From contig NZ_CP013380.1 of the NCBI RefSeq assembly GCF_001513745.1, forward strand, positions 2,108,001 to 2,172,000: a DNA stretch of 64,000 bases, written 5' to 3'. Both the position numbers and the translations under genes were made by a program. This DNA is from Burkholderia humptydooensis (GTDB lineage Bacteria > Pseudomonadota > Gammaproteobacteria > Burkholderiales > Burkholderiaceae). Of this stretch, positions 8,022-14,668 are shown in pieces (position 1 is the stretch's first letter; every line of letters begins with the position of its first letter). The notes under the pieces are model-generated. The model was not told where the DNA came from and did not search any database. It saw only the letters and a program-made list of their open reading frames with translations.

Positions 8022-8786
8022 TCAGGCCGCCGAGCGCTCGGGCTGCGTGGTCCGCAGCCGGTACTGGGTGGGATTGCAGAGGAAGTGCTTGCGGAAGCTG
8101 TCGGTGAAGTGCGCGTGGTTCGCGAAGCCGCATTCGAGCGCGATGTCGAGCACCCGCATCGAGGTGGCGGTGAGCAGATACCGCGCATGGCCGAGCCGGC
8201 GTTCCAGCAGCCAGCGCTTCGCGGGCATGCCGAACTTCTCGGTGAACAGGATGTTGAACTTGCGCAGCGGCAGGCCGAAGCCGTCCGCGAAGCGCGCGAC
8301 GGTCCACGGTTGCAGCGCATTGGCCTCGACGAAGTCGACGAACGCCGTGTCGCCGGCCATCATGTGGTGCAGCAGCCGCGAGAAATACGCGCGGTCGACG
8401 CCCAGGCAATACAGGTACACGAAGCGCAGCAGAAGCGGCGGCGACGTGCGGCTCAGCAGGTCCACCATGCGGATCACTGCGACGGGTGCCTCGACGATCC
8501 GAAGCGGCTCGGGCCAGAAGCGCGCGCGCTGATCCGGATCGACCAGCTCGGCGATTTCCGAGAAAACCTGGCGGAAATGCGCCGGATAGAAATCGACTGT
8601 CTGGAAATCGGAATCGGCGCCGGCATCGCACAGCGCCGCGTCGGCTTGCGTCACGACGACGCAGTGATCGGGCACGTGGTGATTGGTCCCGGCGGTTCGA
8701 ATCTGGCCGCCGTAGCAGCCGAACATCATTCGTACAACTTGCATCAGATCTCCGGCGAATACGTCGTGTCGTTGCGTTGCCTGCAT
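8022..8786 (-). CDS. AraC-family transcriptional regulator of the T3SS
   Basis: 254 residues with a C-terminal AraC/XylS double helix-turn-helix (about 150-245: ARFADGFGLPLRKFNILFTE, later RVLDIALECGFANHAHFTDS and the family-typical FRKHF). The N-terminal part is an unassigned sensing or oligomerising domain. It heads the reverse apparatus operon and is divergent to the translocator operon, so it probably controls both from the 8787-9037 spacer. Salmonella SPI-2 uses SsrAB; an AraC activator is more like ExsA, MxiE or VirF control. The target sites are not proven. Confidence 0.88.
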   Translation of the reverse strand: MQATQRHDVFAGDLMQVVRMMFGCYGGQIRTAGTNHHVPDHCVVVTQADAALCDAGADSDFQTVDFYPAHFRQVFSEIAELVDPDQRARFWPEPLRIVEAPVAVIRMVDLLSRTSPPLLLRFVYLYCLGVDRAYFSRLLHHMMAGDTAFVDFVEANALQPWTVARFADGFGLPLRKFNILFTEKFGMPAKRWLLERRLGHARYLLTATSMRVLDIALECGFANHAHFTDSFRKHFLCNPTQYRLRTTQPERSAA

Positions 8787-9037
8787 GATCGCCGATCCGT
8801 TGCTGAAATCCCCTCAGGTCATCACCTGAAACCGCACGCCGCGGCGGCGCGAGAAAAACGCAACTACAGGCCGAATTCCGAAAAACGCCCTGAACGCCCG
8901 CGCCTACGATGTGGGTGTTGGCGCTGCGGTATCACGAACGCGGCGCCGGATGCCTCGACGCACGGACAACCGGTGCGGACGAGCGATCGGAACGAAGGCG
9001 GCGGGCGTCAGTCCGCGCAACCAGGAGAGCAACCACG
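8787..9037. promoter_or_regulatory. Divergent control region with an inverted repeat
   Basis: This 251-base spacer separates the araC-like gene from the translocator operon. TCAGGT (8814-8819) and ACCTGA (8824-8829) make an exact 6-bp inverted repeat with a four-base centre, about 28 bases upstream of the regulator's start. It is a candidate site for the AraC protein or another dimeric regulator. A GGAGAG ribosome site precedes ATG 9038. Confidence 0.5.
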
Positions 9038-9853
9038 ATGAATTTCGCTATCGAACGTCAAGGGGCGCTGCCCGACGCGGGCCGGGTATCGGCGTCGCCG
9101 TCGGACAGCAGTCGCAACGTGACGAACCCGCATCCGATCGGCGACAGCATCGCGATGATGCTGGTGATCATGGATCTGTTGAGCCGGCAGACAAGCGCGA
9201 AGCTCGACGACATGCAGAAGAAGTCAAATATCTCGCGCGATGCGCAGGACATGGCGAACAAGGTGGAAGCCGCGCTCGCGAAGCTGATCAAGGCGGACGA
9301 CAAGACGCCGTTGCCTGACGACGTGGTGGCATACCTGCGCGACAACAATATTCTCGTCAACGACATGACGATCGATGATTTCCTGGCCGCGCGCGCCGCG
9401 CCGGGCAACGACCCGGCAAAGTTCGCCGCAATGGTTGCCAAGCTGCAGCAGATGATCGCGCAGTCGGGCCCGGACGGGATGCAGTCGCGCGAATGGCAGG
9501 ACGTCGTGAGCTACATGGATTCGGTGGGCATCAAGATCGACGGCAAGCGCGTGTGCGACTACATCTGGAGCCTGCCGGAGGTCGATTATCAATCGGGCAG
9601 GAAGATCAGTCTCGAGCACATGAAGACGATTCTGAACGCGCTCCAGAGTTCGACCGGCCTGGACAAGGCGGACCTGATGTCGGTGAAGGCGGCGCTTGAA
9701 TCGGTGGCGGGCCGCGCATCAGATTTTGTCCAACAGAGTCAGCTCAAGATGCAACAACTGATGCAGAACTACAACACGGCGGTGCAGATGATCAACAGCC
9801 TGCAGAGCATGCTGGCCGAATCGACCAAGGGCATCGCCTCGGCGATCCGCTAA
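9038..9853 (+). CDS. Enlarged SseB/EspA-family filament protein with duplicated core
   Basis: 271 residues, far longer than SseB or EspA (about 195). N-terminal helix residues 31-78 and C-terminal residues 208-271 are almost identical to the second filament gene at 10309. Between them, residues 94-117 (VVAYLRDNNILVNDMTIDDF) and 155-178 (DVVSYMDSVGIKIDGKRVCD) are two versions of the same SseB module, which occurs once in SseB and once in the neighbour. SseB proteins build the sheath or filament on the needle tip that carries the SseC/SseD pore. ATG 9038 follows CAGGAGAG. It is first in the translocator operon. Confidence 0.88.
   Translation: MNFAIERQGALPDAGRVSASPSDSSRNVTNPHPIGDSIAMMLVIMDLLSRQTSAKLDDMQKKSNISRDAQDMANKVEAALAKLIKADDKTPLPDDVVAYLRDNNILVNDMTIDDFLAARAAPGNDPAKFAAMVAKLQQMIAQSGPDGMQSREWQDVVSYMDSVGIKIDGKRVCDYIWSLPEVDYQSGRKISLEHMKTILNALQSSTGLDKADLMSVKAALESVAGRASDFVQQSQLKMQQLMQNYNTAVQMINSLQSMLAESTKGIASAIR
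9125..9271 (+). repeat. N-terminal gene-to-gene duplication, copy 1 (partner 10393-10539)
   Basis: This 147-base segment of the first filament gene recurs at 10393-10539 in the second with only a handful of base changes, mostly silent. It encodes HPIGDSIAMMLVIMDLLSRQ and the following helix. Flanking N-terminal residues are unrelated. Such a sharp edge suggests recent duplication or gene conversion. Confidence 0.9.
9659..9853 (+). repeat. C-terminal gene-to-gene duplication, copy 1 (partner 10675-10869)
   Basis: The last 195 bases of the first filament gene recur at 10675-10869. The encoded 64 residues (LDKADLMSVK through KGIASAIR) are identical in both, and most base differences are silent. 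This is the polymerising coiled-coil end of the protein. Confidence 0.9.
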
Positions 9854-9926
9854 GCCGCGCCTGCCGCAAGCGCCGGCCGGCACCAACCTTATGACCATGA
9901 CGCACTGTCGTCGAAGGAGGTATCGC

Positions 9927-10268
9927 ATGAAAACCGTGGAGCAACTGAAAGATGCAATGGGCGACCTGCAGCGTCGCCGCTCGACCCTGCAACGGGAAAT
10001 GACGGCGTTCGACGCGCTGCAGCGCGAGATCGTCAGCCTGCGCCAACGCTCGCAGGCGGAAGGCGAGGCGCGCCGCAAGCTCGAACGGCTGGACGCGCTG
10101 ATGAAGAATGGCGGCCAGCACCTGATCGATGCGCTCGTCAAGCAGGCCGGGCAGGCCGAGCGCTGCATGCAGAAAATCGGCGAGGAGTTGCAGCAGTTGG
10201 CCGCGCCGGCCGAAGCCGCGCCGCGCCAGGTGCGGCAGGTCGCGAAGTTTCGTCGCGCATTCGTTTGA
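9927..10268 (+). CDS. sseA: SseA-like chaperone of the filament/translocator proteins
   Basis: 113 residues, close to SseA (108). The protein is one highly charged heptad-rich coil (LKDAMGDLQRRRSTLQREMT, continuing to about residue 60) with a C-terminal basic tail. SseA keeps SseB and SseD soluble before secretion. ATG 9927 has a near-consensus AAGGAGG site. Its place between the two sseB-like genes fits a chaperone shared by both. Sequence identity to SseA cannot be shown by eye; the call is by size, coil content and context. Confidence 0.7.
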   Translation: MKTVEQLKDAMGDLQRRRSTLQREMTAFDALQREIVSLRQRSQAEGEARRKLERLDALMKNGGQHLIDALVKQAGQAERCMQKIGEELQQLAAPAEAAPRQVRQVAKFRRAFV

Positions 10269-10308
10269 GTTGTTCCTGAATCAACATTTCATCCATCGAG
10301 GAAACGGT

Positions 10309-10869
10309 ATGACCACCATCACCCATAACCCAGTTCAATTCCAGATGTCCCAGTCCGTGTCGGGCAGCGAAGCCGGCGGCCACAACGTGAAGAACTCGCA
10401 TCCGATCGGCGACAGCATCGCGATGATGCTGGTGATCATGGATCTGCTGAGCCGGCAGACAAGCGCGAAGCTCGACGACATGCAGAAGAAGTCGAATATC
10501 TCGCGCGATGCGCAGGACATGGCGAACAAGGTGGAGGCGTCGCTCGCCAAACTTATCAAGGCGGAAGACAAGACGACGCTCGACGACAGTGTCATTCAGT
10601 ATCTGCGTGAAAATAACATCCTCGTTAACGACAAGACGATCGATGAATTTCTCGCGGACAAAGAGGGTGGCAAGCTCGACAAGGCGGACCTGATGTCGGT
10701 GAAGGCGGCACTCGAATCGGTGGCAGGCCGTGCGTCGGACTTCGTGCAGCAGAGCCAGCTCAAGATGCAGCAACTGATGCAGAACTACAACACGGCGGTG
10801 CAGATGATCAACAGCCTGCAGAGCATGCTGGCCGAATCGACCAAGGGCATCGCTTCGGCGATTCGCTAA
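10309..10869 (+). CDS. sseB: SseB/EspA-family filament protein, standard length
   Basis: 186 residues, close to SseB. Residues 88-130 (VIQYLRENNILVNDKTIDEF, then GGKLDKADLMSVKAAL) parallel the SseB core (VIKYMRDNGILIDGMTIDDY, then GKLDKGGLQAIKAAL) as I recall it. The N-terminal hydrophobic helix (MMLVIMDLL) and C-terminal coil are the polymerising segments in the EspA family. ATG 10309 follows GAGGAAAC. With the longer paralogue upstream, this system may make a mixed filament or two alternative ones. Confidence 0.93.
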   Translation: MTTITHNPVQFQMSQSVSGSEAGGHNVKNSHPIGDSIAMMLVIMDLLSRQTSAKLDDMQKKSNISRDAQDMANKVEASLAKLIKAEDKTTLDDSVIQYLRENNILVNDKTIDEFLADKEGGKLDKADLMSVKAALESVAGRASDFVQQSQLKMQQLMQNYNTAVQMINSLQSMLAESTKGIASAIR

Positions 10870-10916
10870 GACGCGTGGCGGCCGGCACCATCGCGCCGGC
10901 CGCAGGAGACCAATGC

Positions 10917-11402
10917 ATGTCCGCACCATCATCCGCAGCCGGAGCACCGGACGACGCTCACGAAGTGCTGCAGCAGTTCTTCGCGTCGGGCGGCTCGATC
11001 AGGATGCTTGTCGACGTTGACAAGCAAGACATGGACACGATGTTCGTATTCGCTGGCCAGTTGTTCGATGCCGGAGACTGGGCAGCCGCGCGCAATGTCT
11101 ATTTCATGCTGGCGCGCATCGATCACTGGAAGTTCGACTACTGGTTCTGGCTGGGGATCTGCTATCAGCGTCTTGGCCAGCACGATGAGGCGATATTCTG
11201 CCTGAGCCGCGCGGGGATGATCCACATCGACGATCCGCGCTCCTCGTACCATGCGGGAATCAGCTACCTTGTCGCAGGCAATCTCGACTATGCGCGCAAG
11301 GCGTTCAACGCCGCGCGCAACTGGTGCGGCGAGGTGCCGGACCATCGTGCGCTTAAGGCGGATATCGAACAACACTTGGCATTGTGCGATCAGGAGGGGT
11401 GA
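10917..11402 (+). CDS. sscA: SscA/SycD-type TPR chaperone of the translocators
   Basis: 161 residues, near SscA (157). It is a class II chaperone with three tetratricopeptide repeats: AGQLFDAGDWAAARNVYFML, then WFWLGICYQRLGQHDEAIFC and SYLVAGNLDYARKAFNAA. The SycD hallmark of repeated Tyr/Phe-Trp-rich helices is clear. These chaperones bind the major translocator, here the product of the next gene, whose ATG lies two bases past this stop. ATG 10917 follows CAGGAG and is preferred over the in-frame ATG 10875, which adds an unrelated stretch. Confidence 0.92.
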   Translation: MSAPSSAAGAPDDAHEVLQQFFASGGSIRMLVDVDKQDMDTMFVFAGQLFDAGDWAAARNVYFMLARIDHWKFDYWFWLGICYQRLGQHDEAIFCLSRAGMIHIDDPRSSYHAGISYLVAGNLDYARKAFNAARNWCGEVPDHRALKADIEQHLALCDQEG

Positions 11403-11403
11403 G

Positions 11404-12894
11404 ATGACTGTTTCATTGAGCATGACTGGGCCACAAGGCAGCGTGCCGATCGCGTCACGCGAGCCGGCCGAACAGGCCGAGCGAGCGCGCGCCGCGACCC
11501 AGGCGATGCTGGGCGGCGTCTCGGTGATCGTCGACGACGTGCGCGCCCGGCTGCCCGACGCGACCGGCATCGCCTGCCGGGCGCTGGTGTCGCTGAAGGA
11601 CGCCGCGCAGGCGCTCGGGCGGATCATCGACAAATTCGACAGCGCGACCGCGCCGGGTGCGAAGCACGGCGCGGCCGATTTGCGCGACTTCGGCAACGTG
11701 TCGATGGATTCGATGCTGCTCGCGACCACGCTACTGTCGTCCAAGGTGCTGGGCAATACGGCGGAGCTGAAGACCAAGGCCCTCAGCATCATGTCGGCGA
11801 AGCAGGATGAGGTGCGCCGGCAGGAAGTCCAGGAGTATCGCGAACAGATCGACAAGGCGATCGAGCAGCAGCAGAAGGCGAAGAAGGCAGGCATCTTCGG
11901 CGTGATCTTCGACTGGATCGTCGCGGCCGTCGAAGTGGTGTCGGGCGTCGCGAAGATCGTCGGTGGCGCGTTGACTGGCAACGTGACAACGGTCGCGGGC
12001 GGCGCCATGGACCTGATGGCCGGATTCGCGGGTGTGATCAAGGCGACGATGAACACGCTCGCGTTGATCGACAAGAACAATGCGGAAAAGTACCACGCGG
12101 TGGCCGACGTCGCCGCGAAGGTCCAGCTTGCGTTCGAGATTGCAGGCGCGGTGGTCGACATAACCAGTGCGGCGCGCAACATGTTGTTGACCAAGGCGAT
12201 CCCGAAGGCGACCACCGCGGTCTTGCAGCAAGGCGCGGAGCAGGCGCTTGTATCGGCGATCAAGGCAGGCAGCAAGGATGCGATCAAGAGCACTGCCCAG
12301 GCGGTTGGAAAGGAAGTGGCCGCGCAGGTGTCGGACCAGATCCTGCAGGGCATAGGCAAGGCCGCGCTCGAAGCGTCGAAGAAGGCCGGCAAGGATGCCG
12401 CGCAGAAGGCCGTACAGCAGCTCGGCGTGAACCGGATGCTCGAGAGTTTCTCGCGCGAGGCGATCGAGAAGATGGTGGCGAAGAGCGTCGAGAAAGTGGC
12501 CAGCAAGGCGATCGAAGAGGGCATCGAAATGTCGGCGAAGGAATTGACCAAAGCGATCACCAGGCAGGTCAACAAGGAGGTGATGTCTGCTGCGCTGAGA
12601 GCATCGACTTCGGTTTTGCTGAATGCGACGCGGGCATCAGTCGGTGCGGCGCAACAGGTAACGGCGGGGGTGCTCGCTGTCGAGCGCGCGAAGCTGCAAA
12701 AGGAAATTGATCAACTGATTCTCGACCAGCAGTGGCTGCAGATGTGCTTCGAGTTCTATGCGCAGCAGAAAGAGGCGCAGACCAAGCAAGTCAAGGATCT
12801 GATTGAGAAATCGGGCGAGATCATTGCGGACGGCAGCAAGACATTGAAGCAGACGGCAACGGTGCAGGCGCAGATCGCCGCATCGATGGTCTGA
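11404..12894 (+). CDS. sctE: SctE major translocator (SseC/EspD/YopB family)
   Basis: 496 residues against 484 in SseC. A coiled coil at about 130-161 (SAKQDEVRRQEVQEYREQID) precedes a paired hydrophobic hairpin at about 162-217 (GVIFDWIVAAVEVVSGVAKI, then NVTTVAGGAMDLMAGFAGVI). This hairpin inserts into the host membrane in the YopB/SseC family. A long Ala-rich helical C-terminus follows. With SctB it forms the translocation pore. The start is fixed by tight spacing to sscA. Confidence 0.94.
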   Translation: MTVSLSMTGPQGSVPIASREPAEQAERARAATQAMLGGVSVIVDDVRARLPDATGIACRALVSLKDAAQALGRIIDKFDSATAPGAKHGAADLRDFGNVSMDSMLLATTLLSSKVLGNTAELKTKALSIMSAKQDEVRRQEVQEYREQIDKAIEQQQKAKKAGIFGVIFDWIVAAVEVVSGVAKIVGGALTGNVTTVAGGAMDLMAGFAGVIKATMNTLALIDKNNAEKYHAVADVAAKVQLAFEIAGAVVDITSAARNMLLTKAIPKATTAVLQQGAEQALVSAIKAGSKDAIKSTAQAVGKEVAAQVSDQILQGIGKAALEASKKAGKDAAQKAVQQLGVNRMLESFSREAIEKMVAKSVEKVASKAIEEGIEMSAKELTKAITRQVNKEVMSAALRASTSVLLNATRASVGAAQQVTAGVLAVERAKLQKEIDQLILDQQWLQMCFEFYAQQKEAQTKQVKDLIEKSGEIIADGSKTLKQTATVQAQIAASMV

Positions 12895-12921
12895 CTAACC
12901 GTAATCAAGCAGGAGGTCAAC

Positions 12922-13500
12922 ATGAGTGAAATCACGTCATCCAGTCGAGTACCGGTCAGCATGGACACGTTGGGGATCGACACGCTTGATGCGTATGGAT
13001 CGGGTAACGGTGCGATTGCGACGATCAACGAGATCATCGCGCGGCTGCAGAAGATCGGTAGCGACATGCGCGATCTCGAACGGCAATTCAGCGAGACGAT
13101 GCAGCGAATCGCGTTTGATCGGCAGGTGCTTGCGCTCGATACGAAGCGGCAAGCGATCGAGCACAACTTCAACGCGTCGATGGCGGCCGCGGTGACGCAG
13201 ATCGTCGGCGGTACGGTGAGTGCGCTCGGCGCACTATCCGGCAGCCAGATTGCGACAAGTGCAACCGAGGGGCTGTCGAAAAGTGGCCAAGGGATCGCTG
13301 GCGTCGCGTCGGCGAATATGACTCGCGAAGCACAGGAGATCCAGTTGCAGGGCGATTTCGAGCACCAGGCGGCCGAGAACTTCAACAAGACGCTGGCAAC
13401 GGCTGTCGATCGCGCCGCAGATGCATCGCGGCAGATGCGCGATGTGACACGCGACCTGGTGTCGCTGCACGACCGGATCGCTTCCGCGGTGCGCTTCTGA
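12922..13500 (+). CDS. sctB: SctB minor translocator (SseD/EspB-type)
   Basis: 192 residues against 195 in SseD. Heptad-rich flanks (NEIIARLQKIGSDMRDLERQ at about 36-55, and a C-terminal coil from 145) surround one amphipathic to hydrophobic stretch (MAAAVTQIVGGTVSALGALS at about 90-109) that would be its single membrane segment. SctB completes the pore with SctE. ATG 12922 has CAGGAGG upstream. The position directly after sctE is that of sseD. Confidence 0.88.
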   Translation: MSEITSSSRVPVSMDTLGIDTLDAYGSGNGAIATINEIIARLQKIGSDMRDLERQFSETMQRIAFDRQVLALDTKRQAIEHNFNASMAAAVTQIVGGTVSALGALSGSQIATSATEGLSKSGQGIAGVASANMTREAQEIQLQGDFEHQAAENFNKTLATAVDRAADASRQMRDVTRDLVSLHDRIASAVRF

Positions 13501-13512
13501 TCGGGCGAAACG

Positions 13513-13932
13513 ATGACGGAACAGACGGCAGACGGCGTGACGAACTTTCTGGTCGCGCATGGGATGCGCCCGGAGCCGGCCCATTTCGGACAAAGCAGCT
13601 TTCGGGTGGGCTGGCGCGTACGGGTGAACGACTTGGAGCTGGTCTATCGGCTAGACGGCGACAGCCTGATAATTTGCGATTTTGTCGCGGCCGAAGGAAC
13701 GAATGGCGCGAGCGATGCCGTGGCCACCTTCATTCGCCTGATTCATCGAATCGAGCGGGGCAACGTGCCGTTGCGGGACGTGCGCGGCATGCTGTTCGAG
13801 ACCGCGTCGAATCCGTCGATCAACGAGTTGCGCCGCCGGCTCGCCTCGGTACTCGAAGCGCAGGGTGCGTACTGGCGGAAGATCGACGGCGACTGGTGGC
13901 TGCACTATCCGGTCGCGGGATCTAGGCAATAG
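13513..13932 (+). CDS. sseE: SseE-like T3SS protein, class I chaperone-like
   Basis: 139 residues against 137 in SseE. Alternating strands and helices (FRVGWRVRVNDLELVYRLDG, then ICDFVAAEG, and a helix LRRRLASVLEAQGAYW) resemble the CesT/SycE chaperone fold. It follows sctB at 12 bases, the same slot as sseE in SPI-2. Function in Salmonella is poorly known. The next SPI-2 genes (sscB, sseF, sseG) are absent here; broken insertion sequences follow at once. Confidence 0.7.
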   Translation: MTEQTADGVTNFLVAHGMRPEPAHFGQSSFRVGWRVRVNDLELVYRLDGDSLIICDFVAAEGTNGASDAVATFIRLIHRIERGNVPLRDVRGMLFETASNPSINELRRRLASVLEAQGAYWRKIDGDWWLHYPVAGSRQ

Positions 13933-13944
13933 CCGACTGACCCT

Positions 13945-14170
13945 GCCTCGTTTTCACGTACAGCGGCGATCAAGCCGGCCTCGTAGTAGACGGGGGTGAG
14001 GAAGTCGATCGAGGTACGCAGGGCGCTGCTGATTGTATAGCCCTCGAGCCAATCGACGATATTCACGCTGGCGTGGGCATGCGTTTTGTCATGAGTCTGG
14101 TAGATTCTTTCAATTTTGAGCGTCTTGAAAAAAGCTCTCCATCGGAGCGTTAGCCCATGCGTTGGAACGG
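13945..14170 (-). pseudogene. IS3-family transposase C-terminal remnant
   Basis: Read on the reverse strand this gives RSNAWANAPMESFFKTLKIE, then RIYQTHDKTHAHASVNIVDW and LEGYTISSALRTSIDFLTP. That is the end of an IS3-group DDE transposase (NAPMESFFKTLK, DW-EGY, TP--YE). The catalytic Glu region is present, but the N-terminal half and the insertion-sequence ends are missing. It begins within about 20 bases of the sseE stop and marks the right edge of the T3SS island. Confidence 0.8.
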
Positions 14171-14193
14171 CGGCTTACTGAAACGTTTATATT

Positions 14194-14325
14194 GAACGCG
14201 ACAAGGTGCTGTCACCGTACCGGCGAGAGCATATCAATCGACTCGGGGACTATCTGCTGGATCTGCAACGCCCCGTTCCACCACTCGATCCGACCATCGA
14301 TTTCGCCTTCAAATCAGCAGCTTAA
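14194..14325 (+). pseudogene. Tn3-family transposase C-terminal remnant
   Basis: The frame reads ERDKVLSPYRREHINRLGDY, then LLDLQRPVPPLDPTIDFAFK and a stop at 14323. This is the usual end of Tn3-family TnpA proteins (LSPY--HINRFGDY--DL). Only about 44 residues remain and no start is present. It abuts the IS3 remnant, so one element probably landed in or beside the other before both decayed. Confidence 0.65.
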
Positions 14326-14377
14326 TTCGAGATGTGGCGGATTTTTTGCGAATCCCGGCCAAGCCTCATCTCGTAAC

Positions 14378-14439
14378 GGGTATCAGCAAGATTAGCGCTC
14401 ATGCGCTGCAGTGCATAAGCGCTTACTTTTTTGATACCC
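14378..14439. repeat. 21-bp imperfect inverted repeat
   Basis: GGGTATCAGCAAGATTAGCG (from 14378) and the complement of 14419-14439 (GGGTATCAAAAAAGTAAGCG) match at most positions, outermost eight bases exact, with a 20-base centre. The arms face each other like a recombinase core site or two insertion-sequence ends. It lies just past the Tn3 remnant; the owner is unknown. The rest of 14326-14668 holds no recognisable gene. Confidence 0.55.
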
Positions 14440-14668
14440 CAACAACGCGGCCAAGCTGGCAATTCCCAGTGGCGGCGAATTTATCGGTATCGCGCATCTC
14501 GAGCATGTCTACCGAGCTGCAGAGTAGCGTCGTCCATGACCGATTGCCCCCAGACCCTTCTACGAAGAGGCATTTTAGAAGTTTCTCGATGGGAGCCAAG
14601 GCACGGGTAATGTTCAGAATCGCTGAACGCGAAAAGGCGTCGGATCGACAACTGTGTCGACTGGAGCA

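Noticed and set aside
4038..13932. Bsa (Inv/Mxi-type) T3SS-3 of the B. pseudomallei group
   Set aside because: The needle, ring, co-chaperone and filament proteins resemble SsaG, SsaJ, SsaE and SseB; Bsa systems have BsaL/BipD-type tip proteins and no EspA/SseB filament.
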